Of a DNA stretch of 21,168 nucleotides, positions 1 through 10,170 are shown piece after piece. The DNA comes from Priapulus caudatus (lineage: Eukaryota > Priapulida > Priapulimorpha > Priapulimorphida > Priapulidae). A model generated the notes under the pieces. That model had not been told where the DNA came from. It saw only the letters and a program-made list of their open reading frames with translations, and ran no database searches. The DNA is taken from positions 30,932 to 52,099 of the forward strand of contig NW_014578555.1 of assembly GCF_000485595.1 (NCBI RefSeq), written 5' to 3'. The stretch's first letter is position 1, and every line of letters starts with the position of its first letter. The translations under genes and the position numbers were made by a program.

Positions 1-322
1 CAAATCAGTTAGTACAATAAGCCTGACTAGGTAAGGTGTAGCAGCATGCGCAATTTCTCGCAAGAGGAATTTATATTTTCGTGATGAAACTACTGCATTT
101 TAAGTATGGTTAGCAGCGGGATATCTCAGCATAGATCTCTGGAATGTAATTGTTAACAGTGAATCCTGTGTTTATAATATAGAAGCGCCCTAGTCCGTAG
201 GTTGTGAAACTCTGACTTCATTCCCTGCGTCAGCCACCTCTCTTTCACGCCCTCAGCTTCAGTTCCTCGCTTATTTCTTCATAAATATCATCATCCACGG
301 CGCACCGATGTAGTGACTTTGG
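1..322. other. No gene seen
   Basis: I see no open frame of note, no splice-bounded exon and no repeat in this stretch. It is moderately AT-rich non-coding DNA. Confidence 0.5.
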
Positions 323-374
323 CATCATCATCATCATCATTATCATCCTCATTATCATCATCATCATCATCATT

Positions 375-436
<62 letters not shown>

Positions 437-565
437 TATCATCCTCATTATCATCATTATCATCATCATCATCATCATCATTATCATCATCATTATCATC
501 ATCATCATCATCATCATCATCATTTCATCATCATGATGATAATGATGATAATGAGGATGATAATG

Positions 566-601
<36 letters not shown>

Positions 602-603
602 TA
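323..603. repeat. ATC trinucleotide microsatellite with inverted centre
   Basis: About 280 bp of near-pure CAT/ATC triplets, interrupted by ATT and CTC variants. Around 530-565 the strand sense flips from ATC to GAT and then returns to ATC, so the right part can fold on itself. The Met-, Ser- and Asp-rich open frames here are repeat translations, not genes. Confidence 0.9.
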
Positions 604-1408
604 TCTGTTATTACCACTGACATAAATCGGCTCGAGTCGTTTTTAATAATAAACTGAAATATTTTATTTACAATATTTACATGAAAACACACACACACAC
701 ACATCTCTTCATCGCTTATAGCAAGGGTAAATATGATACTCCTATATCTGAAAACATTTGAAATCGGTTCCTTTCGCACACACGCGCGCGCGCACACGCA
801 CACGAACGCTCTCCATAATCTCTCCATGATAACATCATCAACATCATCCTCATCATCATCATCGTCGTCATCGTTGTCGTCGTCATCGTTGTAATATATC
901 GTAGTACTTGTACAGAGATTTTCTGCAGTCTTACAGAATATTTCGCTGTCATCTTTTCTCTTGCACGGAGATTCGCGTTAAAACCGGATCGGCCGAATTC
1001 ACCGAACGTGTTTTTTTCCGTATTGGTAACGTTGCCGTGCGTGTATTTTTTACCGTAAGGTGGAGCACTTTCATTTCGCGAAGCGTTTTGGCGTCGTAGC
1101 GATGACGTCGCATTGATGACGTCATGCGTACGAACGTCAGCGGAAACGAAGCATCTGAACCACGGATTGAAACCGGATGCGGATTAAGTGTAGCGCATGC
1201 GTAAAGCTGCTGCTGTGACGACGCGTGATCGATGATTCGATATATCGATCCGACACCCGATCACCTGATCGAATTTCAAATCAATGCGATCACGTCTCCC
1301 GTCAGATAGAAAAGAAATGTGAAAAATCTGCTTTTGAGTTTTCAGCGCGCTGTTGCGGCGCATGCGCGTTCTCTGCGCGACATCACGTGGATCCGCCATG
1401 TTGGATCA
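604..1408. other. Non-coding stretch with short simple repeats
   Basis: No gene recognised. It holds a short CA run (about 687-702), a CA/CG run (about 777-802) and an ATC/GTC triplet run (about 838-893). From about 950 to 1400 the sequence becomes CpG-rich (several CGCG, ACGT and GACGTC words), but no exon with splice sites could be supported. Confidence 0.5.
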
Positions 1409-1595
1409 GTAGCGGGGGAAATTTTTGTTGTCAAGTTGAGTTTTGATATAGTTAGAATAACGGTGGTGGAATCCCCTTGAATTGGTAGCAAATGGAGAAA
1501 AATTTATTAAGGACAAGTTAGAATAATGATGGTGGAATCCCCATGGATTGGTAGCGGGGGGATGGATTTTGTTAATGACATAGTTAGAATAACAG
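1409..1595. repeat. Tandem repeat, about 66-68 bp unit, 2-3 copies
   Basis: The phrase GTTAGAATAA followed by GGTGGAATCCCC recurs at about 1450 and 1518, with a third partial copy near 1580. The intervening text (TTGGTAGC, then an AAATTTTTG- or GATGGATTTTG-like phrase) also recurs. This is a short diverged minisatellite. Confidence 0.7.
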
Positions 1596-1691
1596 TAGGA
1601 GGGCAGGGTGCAGGACACGCGAGGGGGGAGGGGTAACTTCATTCTGTATGTATTAGCTTCTGCCGCATGTGTTCGACCGCAGCATTGCGCG

Positions 1692-1734
1692 ATATATATA
1701 TATATATATATATATAGCACTACTGCTGCTGCTA

Positions 1735-1769
<35 letters not shown>

Positions 1770-1867
1770 AATACTCCTGCTACTACTGTTGCTGCTGTTG
1801 CTGCTACTGCTACTACTCCTGCTACTACTGTTGCTGCTGCTGCTGCTGCTGCTACTACTACTACTGC
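1692..1867. repeat. AT dinucleotide run followed by imperfect CTG triplet array
   Basis: A 24-bp AT run (1692-1715) is followed by about 150 bp of CTG/CTA/TTG triplets. The array stops a few bases before the splice donor of the exon at 1874-2041, so it is intronic. The Leu-, Ala- and Ser-rich frames across it are repeat translations. Confidence 0.85.
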
Positions 1868-1873
1868 GCTCAC

Positions 1874-2041
1874 CTCGTTTGACGTTGTTGGGTAAACCCT
1901 GCAGTTGTTCGTCCTTCAGCTCTCGCTCCTCGGCCACCTGCGTCGCCGCGGCCGCCGCCCGTGCCGCTAGTGTCGCCTGCAGATTCTTAATGGCGTCGCC
2001 GTCTGCCAGCACCTCACACGCGAGGCTGTCGACCTGGTTGC
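1874..2041 (-). CDS. Putative internal exon of an unrecognised Ala/Glu-rich coiled-coil protein
   Basis: On the minus strand a GCCCAG acceptor opens a 168-nt stretch without stops, closed by a CGAG|GTGAGC donor. It has 2 leading bases, 55 codons and 1 trailing base. The peptide begins NQVDSLACEVLADGDAIKNL and continues with an Ala run and an acidic helix (TQVAEERELKDEQLQ), which looks alpha-helical or coiled-coil. Its start phase fits the end of the exon at 2474-2525, giving a glycine at the join. I do not recognise the protein, and it is not an obvious piece of the sodium channel. A chance open frame is possible, but two phase-matched, splice-bounded frames in a row make a real gene more likely. 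Confidence 0.5.
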
Positions 2042-2153
2042 CTGGGCAACCGGGCGGTTACGATGTTAGCGCATACGTTCTAGGCATTGCGATCGTGATG
2101 GTTGGTATTATTTTCTTCTTTTTTTATTGTTATTGTGATGATTATTATTATTG

Positions 2154-2191
<38 letters not shown>

Positions 2192-2473
2192 GTTATTGTT
2201 ATTATTGCCATCATCATTAAATCATTCGTATTTCGTTACGACTATTGCGACTATTAATTAAATGTTTTTTTCTTCTTTAAATTAAAGGCCCGCCTCACAA
2301 TAATTCCGTTTAATTCAGGGGAGGCAACCGCGAGCAGCGCCGCCAAAAAACATGGAAGGGAAAACTTCCTACGTATTATTATTTGGAGAAGAACATTTTT
2401 TTATTCGTGAGAGCTTTTCCGACACGTAGTAAGAGTTTTTTTACTCCCGACTCCCGACTGCACCCAGACTCAC
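2042..2473. other. Intron-like stretch with ATT triplet repeat
   Basis: The space between the two putative exons. It contains an ATT/GTT triplet microsatellite (about 2137-2219) and AT-rich unique sequence. No other coding segment is visible. Confidence 0.5.
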
Positions 2474-2525
2474 CTGTCTTCACAGCGGCAACCTTGTGGT
2501 CGTAGGCCCGCGGTTTCGCCTTCGC
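2474..2525 (-). CDS. Putative small exon upstream of the 1874-2041 exon
   Basis: A 52-nt minus-strand frame bounded by an ATTAAG acceptor and an ACAG|GTGAGT donor (a strong 5' splice site). It encodes AKAKPRAYDHKVAAVKT plus one base. That base and the GC opening the next exon form a glycine codon, so the two splice in frame. The exon is Lys-rich. It is short enough that chance cannot be excluded. The matched phase and strong donor are the main support. Confidence 0.42.
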
Positions 2526-2691
2526 CTTAATAGAGTGTAGGATGTACGCCTTGCTTATCCTGCCAAACCTGCCCGCACGCACAAGATTCCACGATGTATA
2601 CGCACCGTATAGTGTAGGTCTGATTGAAGCCACCTCAATGTCTCACAACTCGTCTTACGAACGAAATAAATGCAGGAACAGATCTAGTATA

Positions 2692-2696
<5 letters not shown>

Positions 2697-2747
<51 letters not shown>

Positions 2748-2748
2748 T
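2697..2748. repeat. TA dinucleotide microsatellite
   Basis: About 50 bp of uninterrupted TA, with further AT-rich variants to about 2775. Confidence 0.95.
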
Positions 2749-2909
2749 ATAATATAATAGCCTATATATATAATACAAGTCTCCATTAATTATCGGGTGC
2801 AGCGTTAGGATGTATCATTATATTACTAATATCATCCGAGATCGATATTGACGGGAAATTATCCGACGACGATCGATCACTGCCGACGTCACGCGCGCGC
2901 GTCTCGCAC

Positions 2910-3248
2910 CTTCTCGCGAGAATCGACGGCGTCTGCCATGATCTGAATCCAGCCCTTGTACGTCGCCACCTGCAGAAGCGCCAGATAGGCGTTGCCGACG
3001 TTGTCGAAGTTTATCGCCGAATTTTCCCACGTCCACGACAGGTTGAGCGACAGCGCCATCTGGTCGCACTGCGATCGGTTGTTGACGATGGTTACCGGTA
3101 TCCGGGCTCCGTCGGCGTCGATGCACTTGTAGAATTTTCCCATGAAGAACTGCACGCCCATGATGCAGAAGATGAGCCAGAAGACGAAGCAGACGAGAAA
3201 CACGTTGGCGATGGATGGAATCGCACCGATCAGGGCGTTCACAACGAC
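2910..3248 (-). CDS. Nav1: Sodium channel exon: domain III S5 and pore loop
   Basis: A 113-codon exon, phase 0 at both ends, with acceptor TTAACAG and donor GAGAAG|GTGCGAG. It opens [13 protein letters not shown], the conserved start of domain III S5. Residues about 10-35 form the S5 helix, followed by an extracellular turret with NXS/NXT glycosylation sequons. The pore helix and filter read [15 protein letters not shown]98 is the lysine of the DEKA filter, which gives Na+ over K+ and Ca2+ selectivity in this family. The exon ends DAVDSREK, just before domain III S6. It splices in frame to the exon at 11208-11333 (...WEGMK|VVVNAL), as expected for the family, but that exon lies 8 kb upstream with domain II exons in between. 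No S6 exon follows to the left. Confidence 0.96.
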
Positions 3249-3304
3249 CTGTTAACAAGAGAGCAGACAGACGCGCGGCGCACGGCGTATCAGTATCGAC
3301 ATGC

Positions 3305-3308
<4 letters not shown>

Positions 3309-3362
<54 letters not shown>
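3309..3362. repeat. CT dinucleotide microsatellite at a block boundary
   Basis: About 52 bp of CT ending exactly where similarity to 10172 onward begins (TCAAGGCATGCACATGTCACG shared). It separates the domain III pore block from the noisy duplicate and is a likely junction point. Confidence 0.9.
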
Positions 3363-3363
<1 letters not shown>

Positions 3364-4195
3364 AAGGCATGCACATGTCACGTTGATGTCACGGCGCACC
3401 GCAGCGCGCATAATAAGAATAGCTCGTTAGCGATGTCGTTAACATTAGTCGTTAGTATAGGACGGTTAGCGGGATGTCGTTAAAACATAGTCGTTAAGTA
3501 TGGTCCGTTAGCGATGTCGTTACATAGTCGTTAGTTGGTCGTTAGCGATGTCGTTAACAAGTCCTTTAATAACGACGTTACATGGTCGTTAGCGATTCTG
3601 TTAACATACGTCCATTTAGCATAGGTCGTTATTAAGTCTTTAGCATGCATCTTTAGTAATGAGTGGTTACTTAGTGTTAGTGATATCGATTTATACATGT
3701 GTAGCTCATTGATTCGTTACGATGGCGTCGTTTAGTAATGTCGTTAACATAGTCTTTATTAATGACCGTATAGAATGGGTTCTTTAGTAATTTCGTTAGC
3801 ATAGTCTTTAGCGTGGTTGATTGGTCTTTATTAATGACGTTAGCATGGCCGCAGCGCGCGCGTCGCCAGATGCCTGCGTGTCTTTATTAATGACGTTAGC
3901 ATAGTCTCTTTATTAAATACGTTTAGCATGCGTATTTAGTGATAGGTGGTTAGCAAAGTTGTTAGTGATATCGTCATCAGGATCATTAGTAATGTCGTTA
4001 GCATGGTCGTTCAAGTAATGTCCAGTCAGCGATGGTCGTTAGTGAATGTCGATTAGCATGGTCTTAAGATGGTCGTTTAGTAATTTACGTTAGGCATGGT
4101 CGTGGTAGCATTGTCGTTAGCCATGCCGTCGCTAGCAATGGTCGTTTAGCATGGTCGTTAGTAATGGCGTTATTAACGTCTTAGAGTAGCTGGTG
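3363..4195. repeat. 24-bp GTTAGCATGGTC minisatellite, noisy copy
   Basis: Degenerate copies of a unit built from CGTTAGCATGGTC plus TTTATTAAAT or GTTATTAAAGT. The first 330 bp align with 10172-10384 and its continuation past 10519, and the last part aligns with the end of the array at 14466-14885. Copies here carry many single-base insertions and deletions. The site of the transposon at 10385-10512 is empty here (about 3685-3705). Confidence 0.85.
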
Positions 4196-5233
4196 CGGTT
4201 TGCTAGTGGAGGCTGTTAGTAAAACGGAGCACATAGACGCACACAGATCTAAACGCTCGACGTCGCGGATCAGACCAGAGCCTTAAAGTGTTCCGCGAGC
4301 ATTAAACGAAAAAGGCGAGCTAGTCGCGCGTGAAGAATACTTGCGAAGGGCTGACAGAAGTCGCAAACTGTAAGGTTAGTAAATTGGTTCAGCCGGTTGG
4401 GTTTCGGATAGGGGGCGTTATGGGCGGTGGGACGGCAGATATGGTTAGGTTATTAGGGTGGAGAGGGTTGAAGTGAGGTTAAGGTATATAGGTGTAGGAT
4501 GAGCTGGGGTGGGGTGGTTAGTTACGGGAATGGGATGAGTTAAAGTTGGCTTGGGTACGGGGATATGGTAGGTTCCGGTTGGGTTAGGTCCTATAGGGGT
4601 TTGGATGGGTTACCGCGAGAACTTATATAGGGAGCATGCTAAACATGGTGTGAGGGAGGGTAGTTAATTATAGAAATTGGAGATGAAATTTAGTTAGGGT
4701 GAGTAATATGGCGTGGTTAGGGTTGAGCTTGCAACGGAGCACGTTCGATACGGCAAGCGTTGAGGCGGAGGCAATTTGGGAGCAGGTTAAGTTAAGCAGT
4801 ACTGGAACTAGTAGTATTAAAACGAGCACAAGTATTGAACAGTTTAGGATTAGGTCTACCCTTGTCTCAAGCAGGGTTGGGGCGAGCATGTTTAACGAGC
4901 AAGGTTTGCGAACTAGCATATTCTCGCGTGGTGCAAGCCAGGGTTGACAGAACATGTTCAAGAAGGCGCTGTTTAAAAACCAGAAAGCAAAGCGAAAGCC
5001 AGGGAAAACGTAGGAAACGCTATCACGTCTATACGGCCTACGACGTGCTCTGCTCTACATCTATACACGATGCTTACCACATCTGCGGCAGTCACATCTT
5101 CTTGACGGAGGGAGGGTGGGTGACAGGGGTGGTGTTATTTCATAGCCACGGAAATAGAACGACGTTTAGCCTCTCGTCTGGCTTCGACTCGGGGTTGTTC
5201 GTTCGTCGGCCGAGCCGACGTCCTGTTACTCAC
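4196..5233. repeat. Noisy duplicate of 14880-15870
   Basis: This co-linear second copy aligns phrase by phrase with 14880-15870, starting from CTGGTGCGG...GCTAGTG and the CACATAGACGCACACAGAT word. It has frequent 1-2 base indels, plus a few larger ones in both directions (about 25-45 bp; for example a segment near 15356-15398 is missing here, and extra G/T-rich text lies near 4485-4515). It is intronic in both copies. The Leu- and Val-rich open frames are accidental. Confidence 0.85.
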
Positions 5234-5898
5234 TTCCATGGGTCGTTAAACAGGTACTAAGCTTCAATCATCTCGTTTCTCCTGGCTGCTCGCTGTAGAT
5301 GCGTTACCGCTGTCCTTCCGGTCGGTTTAACGTCACAATCCGGCAGCAGCGGATGCGTCATTGCCGACGTGATTGCGCGCGTAACCTGCGACGACGCAGC
5401 GCGACGACGCAGCGTGCGGCTGTTCTGCGTCGGGCGGCGCCGTGACGCTTGCGCAGGCAGCGTTGGACCGTTTATCACTGACTTGCAAATCTGCCTATTG
5501 GCCTTGCTGCTGCCTGCTTGCTAGCTGCTCCTGTTGTACGTCTTTGATGCTGCACTGCTGCTGCCGCAGCGGGCGGCGGTGAGTCCGGCGCGCGCGTGAG
5601 CGAGTCGTCGCGACCACGTCGACAGATTGCGCGTGCAGCTGCGACGCTGTCGACACATATCTCCGACGTCGGCGTGACGTCGGCGACGACCGTCGGCCGT
5701 TACGGAAAGTCGTGCTTGCGGGAGAACGAGGACTGTCAGCGGTGCGGCGTTCGCTACCACTACCGCCGCCGCCGCCGCCGCGCCGCCTTTACTACTGACG
5801 CCGCGCCGACCTAGCGCCAGGCTTGGACCTGTTTGTCGGCTCGCTTGCTGCCGCGGCGTTCGCACGAGCGCGCGACGACGCGAAGACCCTTCAAGCTC
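5234..5898 (-). pseudogene. Nav1: Damaged second copy of the sodium channel I-II linker exon
   Basis: This aligns over its whole length with the intact exon at 15871-16482 but is about 665 nt instead of 612. The excess comes from scattered one-base insertions that break the frame many times, so no single frame covers it. The Gln tract and Gly tract of the intact copy are recognisable but interrupted. The donor (GTGAGT at 5228-5233) survives. The acceptor dinucleotide of the intact copy (TGTTACAG) is altered here. The insertion-heavy, evenly spread error pattern also covers the flanking intron, so it looks more like an unpolished long-read consensus than decay under neutral evolution. A true pseudoexon is the alternative. 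Confidence 0.75.
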
Positions 5899-5959
5899 GT
5901 CGTAATCAGATAGAGAGAAGTGGAGAGGCGGCAGTCGCGCGTGTAGTGCTCGGCGTGGA

Positions 5960-6992
5960 GTGAGCTGTGTGTGTGTGTGTGTGTGTGTGTGTCTGTGTTG
6001 TGTGTGTGTGGCGTGTGTGTGTGTTGTGTGTTATGGTGAGGATGTGTGCTGTGTGTGTGTCGTGTGTGTGTGTGTATTTGTGAGTGTCGTGTGTGTTATG
6101 TGGTGTGTGTGTATGTGTGCTGTGTGGGTGTTGTGTGTGTGGTCGTGTGTGTGTGGCTATGCTGTGTGTGTAGTATGTGTGATGTCGTGTGTGTGTGTGC
6201 GGCATGTGGTGTCCTGTGTCTGTGATGTGAGTGTGTGTGGCTGGGGCGTTCGGGTCCTGGTTGTGTGTGGTGTGTGGTGTGTGTGTATGGTAGTGTGTGT
6301 GTGTGTGTGTGTGGTTGGCCATGTGTGTGTGTGTGTGTGTGTGATATGTGTGAGTGCCGCCAGTGCCCGCTCCCTGGACTGTGTTATGTGTGTGTGTGTA
6401 CTGTTGTTGTGTGTGTCCTGTGTGATGTGTGTGTGTGTGTCGGCCGGCTGTAGTGTGTATGTGGTGTGTGTCATGTGTGTGTGTGTGTTGTGTGCCGTGC
6501 TGTCTGTGTGTCGCATGTGCTGCTGTTTTTGCGTGTCGTGTGTGTGTGTCGTGTGATTGTGAGTGTGGACTTGTGTGTGTGATGTGTTGTGATGTTGTGT
6601 GTAATGTCGTGTCAGTGTGTGTGGTGTATGTGTCGTGTGTGTATGTGGTGTCCGTGTGGTGTGTGTGTGGTGGCAGTGTGGTGTCGCTCGTGTGTGAGTG
6701 TGTGTGGCTGTGTGTGTCGCGGGTGTGTGGTGTTGTGTGATGTGCTGTGTGCGTCGTGTGCTGTGATAGTGTATGTGCTGTGTGTGTCTGTGTCGTGTGG
6801 CGTGTGTCGTGTGCTGTCGTATCATGTGTGTGTGTGTCGGCTGTGTCGTGTGTGTGCCTGACCTGTGTGCGTGTGTCGTGTGTGTGTGTGTGTGTGTGTG
6901 TGCCGTTGTGTGTTATGTGTGTGTTCTGATGTGTGTGTGTGTGTGTCGTGTGTGTGTGTGTCTGTGTGTGTGTTGTGGTTGTGTGTGCGTGT

Positions 6993-7034
<42 letters not shown>

Positions 7035-7330
7035 TGTATGTGTGACGGTGTGTGTGTGTTATTGGAGTGCGTGTGCGCTCGCGCTGTGTGTGGCGTGTGT
7101 GCGCGTGTGCTAGTTTTGTATTGTGCCGCAACAGACTCAGAAGCAGACGTGTGTGTGGCACGCGGATGTTGTGTCCGTGTGCATGTGCGTCGCGGCTCGC
7201 TGGTGTGCATAGTGCTGTGCTGTGTGCGTGTGGCTATGTGCAAGTGTATGTAGCGTGTGTGTGCGCGTGTATGTGCGCTGTGCGCGTGTATGTGCATGTG
7301 CAAGTTGTATGTGCGTGCTGTGTCACACGT
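5960..7330. repeat. Very long, irregular GT tract
   Basis: About 1.1 kb of TGTG with frequent stray C, A and double G or T, grading after 7050 into GT/GC-rich text. It follows the duplicate in the same place as the clean 75-bp GT run at 16535-16612. The 509-residue His/Thr-rich and several Cys/Val-rich open frames across it are repeat translations. Confidence 0.9.
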
Positions 7331-7694
7331 ACACTCGTCAACACACAACGTACGTAAGCGTCCGTAGGGGGCGCTGATACGATCTACGGCATTCCACACG
7401 GACAGGCCTGTGGAGAGGTATGCCTTATTCACCATCTATCGTATACATACGCTAGCGCCCACACAGCGTCGCATAGCCATACACGAAATATATGATTATA
7501 TGCAGTAGTCAACACCTTTACGACAGCAACGGTTTTGTACCATGGCAGCTCTTCCTTCTTCCTCTCGCTCTATCTTTCTCTCTCTCTCTCTCTCTCTCCT
7601 CTTCTCTCTCTCTCTCTCTCTTTCCCACTCCGCCGTGCTCTCTCTCTACTCTCGCTCGCCATCTCTTTCTGACAGCACAGCGTCGGTCGCTCAC
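7331..7694. other. Intronic stretch with CT repeat
   Basis: Sequence downstream of the domain II S2-S4 exon on the minus strand. It includes a CT-rich microsatellite (about 7556-7625). The expected next exon (rest of DII S4 to S6) is not present. Confidence 0.6.
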
Positions 7695-7865
7695 CAGTCG
7701 AAACGATCTGAGGACTGAGAAGCCGCCAGCAGGCAGCCATATCTCCAGCAGGCTGAGCGCGACGATGATGGCGTCGAAGCAATTCCACGCGTCCTTGAAA
7801 TAGTACTTGGGACTGAGTGCGATTATCTTACACATCGCCTCGAGGGCGAAGACAGACGTGAAAAA
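7695..7865 (-). CDS. Nav1: Sodium channel exon: domain II S2 to start of S4
   Basis: 57 codons, phase 0 at both ends, with acceptor ATTGCAG and donor CGACTG|GTGAGC. The peptide opens [20 protein letters not shown] (S2) and continues [21 protein letters not shown] (S3). It ends SVLRSFRL at the first gating arginines of S4. The intron after SFRL is the position used in para/SCN genes. It joins in frame to 8372-8622 (GNF|FFTSVF). This pair is adjacent and in correct order. The exon forms part of the domain II voltage sensor in the plasma membrane. Confidence 0.95.
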
Positions 7866-8371
7866 CTGCAATGGTATGAAATATTACGTAAATTATTAAT
7901 TATTGCGTTAATTACTGCTAAAATATTGTCTAATTGCATCTAACTAATCATTTATACCTATATCTAATTATATCTAATTATATCTAGATCTCAATTTTCT
8001 CTATCTCTATTTTAATGAAATAATTAGACCTATTATGTCAGTGTTATTATGTAATTAACTGGCGGATTTAAATAAAACACGTTTTTTAAATGCTATGCCA
8101 ATCAGAACAACGTCAAATCTTAACTAGTCTATTCTATCTTATCTTACAATGTCAATACTTAATTTAGACACATTGCGATGTAATCAGTTAGCGATTGTTG
8201 CTCGGCGACACTAGTTAATTATTAGTTAATTATTAGTTAGCAATTCAAACGATCACTACACCTAACGCTCTCTTTATGAGAACACACGAAAAGAAAATAT
8301 CACATCTCGCGACCCCGACTAAATCGTTGCGCAACGCGACGACAGATGGCGCCACACACACACACACGTAC
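7866..8371. other. Intron between domain II exons
   Basis: AT-rich intron with repeated TATCTAATTA and TTAGTTAATTA words and a short CA run (8353-8368) just inside the donor. No other feature is seen. Confidence 0.7.
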
Positions 8372-8622
8372 GAAGTTTCCGTTGCTAAGCGTGCTCTGCA
8401 GACGCGGGCTCATGTCGTACTGCTCGCTGGCCATGAACAGCGTGTTGATGACGATGCAGATCGTGATGAACATGTCGACGAAGGCGTCCAGGATGAACAC
8501 GCTGACGTACTGCTGTAGTTTACGCACGCCCGGGATACACTCCCAGCCGAGCGCGTAGTCTATGCAGTAGTGGGCTGCCTCCTTCTTCCAGCGGCTCTTC
8601 TGATGCTCGCTCGGCGTGCACT
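8372..8622 (-). CDS. Nav1: Sodium channel exon: start of domain II, S1
   Basis: A 251-nt exon: two leading bases, then 83 codons, ending in phase 0. Acceptor GGTACAG and donor AACTTC|GTACGT. The peptide begins CTPSEHQKSRWKKEA, then YCIDYALGWECIPGVRKLQQ, which corresponds to the family's CVWDCCWVW-type region before domain II. S1 follows as YVSVFILDAFVDMFITICIV and INTLFMASEQYDM (residues about 38-70). The first codon is completed by the G left at the end of 8957-9077, giving Glu. It lies 294 nt from that exon in the correct order. Confidence 0.95.
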
Positions 8623-8956
8623 CTGTACCGGAAGCGGAAACGCGAGACCGGAAAATTAGTTATTAATCTTTTTTTTGATTAGGCGAAAACGAATGGTCAC
8701 GATATGCAGCCGCTATGCATAACCTTATGAGTTATAAACTAAGTTGCATAGAGTTTAGTTTATAAACTATGTTAACTAGTATGAATAACAACGTTAATTT
8801 TTTTCTCAACCGTGCAAGTTTGAAACGTACCGCTGACGTTTCGCCTCCTGTCAGGAAGCTTTCTCAAAGCAAACTGGTACAGTATGTACAGTATGTTAAC
8901 TAGGCTCGCTACTAGTGCTGCCCTCTATATGACGACCCCCCTATAGGGAGACATAC
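8623..8956. other. Intron
   Basis: Intron of 334 bp between 8957-9077 and 8372-8622. It contains a small hairpin near 8735-8770 (ATAAACTAA ... TTAGTTTAT). Nothing else is recognised. Confidence 0.7.
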
Positions 8957-9077
8957 CTCGCTGTGATTCCGGGGGCGTGGGGCTGGGCGTGGGCGTCAGT
9001 GAGGGCTCGCACGAGGCCGTCCTCGGCTTTAACCAGCCACGGTCGAAGAAGTTGAAGTTGCTGCTAAAACACGACTC
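8957..9077 (-). CDS. Nav1: Sodium channel exon: distal I-II linker
   Basis: A 121-nt exon: 40 codons plus one base, starting in phase 0. Acceptor TTCGTCAG and donor CGAG|GTATGT. The peptide opens ESCFSSNFNFFDRGWLKPRT and ends in a Thr/Pro repeat (TPTPSPTPP) and ESQR. It is not conserved enough to identify alone. It is placed by phase and position: it splices in frame after the I-II linker exon (YLFPTE|ESCF) and before the domain II exon (SQR-E-CTPSE). It is cytoplasmic and probably a variable or regulatory segment. Confidence 0.75.
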
Positions 9078-10170
9078 CTGACGAAACAAGCCGAACACAG
9101 CCGAAGCGTTACTAATATACACGCGCAGACGAGACGCGCCGCACACGCCCTCTATCAGCAAAATTTAAAAAAATTTAAAGCGTTATATTTTTTCCGATGT
9201 GGTTTGCACGAGACAAGTTTGTTACGGGGGAAAATACGCGTAATGAGGGGTGGCGCCCTCTCTCGACAGATGCCTTTATCTCTGACCCCGCGGCAGATGC
9301 CGCGCGTGTGGAATGCGTATCGTCTGCGCATGCGCTGACGGCCACGTGACAGCGAGTGACACATATACGCCTAAACGCTGTTGTTATATTTTATATTTGA
9401 CACGAATTATATACGCTTCTTGACGTGATTCAAAAATCCATTAAACTGCTGTAGCAGAATCAACACCCCCATACTCCTACACACAGCATAAAGACTCAAA
9501 GAATTAGTACCGTAGAGTTTGTGCGTAAGTTAGTAACTATAAGGACTTCATATATAGTATATTCAGTAAGTACGGGGCAAACTCTAAGGACACATAATAA
9601 CACATATGACATATATGTGTATGACATAATGACACAGTAATGATACATAAACGGTGCCGTTCCAGAACTGCTAAGATCACAGACAGTGCAGCGTCGACGC
9701 TATAGACACACGAAGCGACATCTATAAACAAATGCTGATTAAGAAGAACAAACATGTGAATGATCACGTGCCGACGTCGTGACGTAAACAACACAAACAT
9801 ACACGCATGCGCAGGCCGGGGCAGACCGGCCCCCTTACACCCCAATATCTAGATGGCTAAAAAACACGAAAAAATTCGATGTTTTTGTCGTTTTATCGCC
9901 CGACGACGTCGGCGCCGACGAAGTTAAAACGTGATCAGAAACACGAATTTTTCGCGGAAAAAAACAATTACGGTCGCCATGGCGACGTGCGGTGTCCCGG
10001 AACCTGTATCACACATCCGGTATCTGCAGGCTTTATCCTATTATATATATATATACACACATACCTACAGACAGACTTAGTTTTACCTAGAAGAAGAAAA
10101 AAATGAAATAAATGACGTAAAGACGTCGGCAAGCGAGTACGGCAGCAGACGACATGACGACAGCAAATCA
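9078..10170. other. Long non-coding stretch, presumed intron
   Basis: About 1.1 kb without a supportable exon. Several open frames here (for example minus-strand 9155-9364 and 9537-9845) lack homology, splice context or codon structure. There is a short AT/AC run near 10037-10062. If the neighbouring minisatellite and linker are truly contiguous with it, this is the intron between the two I-II linker exons. Confidence 0.5.

Noticed and set aside
245-657. Poly-Met, poly-Ser and Asp-rich open frames
   Set aside because: Translations of an ATC triplet repeat with no splice or start context.
1184-1446. Overlapping frames in the CpG-rich segment, considered as promoter or first exon
   Set aside because: No TATA, splice or homology support; CpG richness alone is not enough.
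5906-7435. 509-residue His/Thr-rich minus-strand open frame and several Cys/Val-rich plus-strand frames
   Set aside because: They are translations of the GT tract; a dinucleotide repeat rarely makes stops in any frame.
9155-9845. Minus-strand frames of 69 and 102 residues
   Set aside because: No conserved motif, no splice sites, odd composition; consistent with chance.
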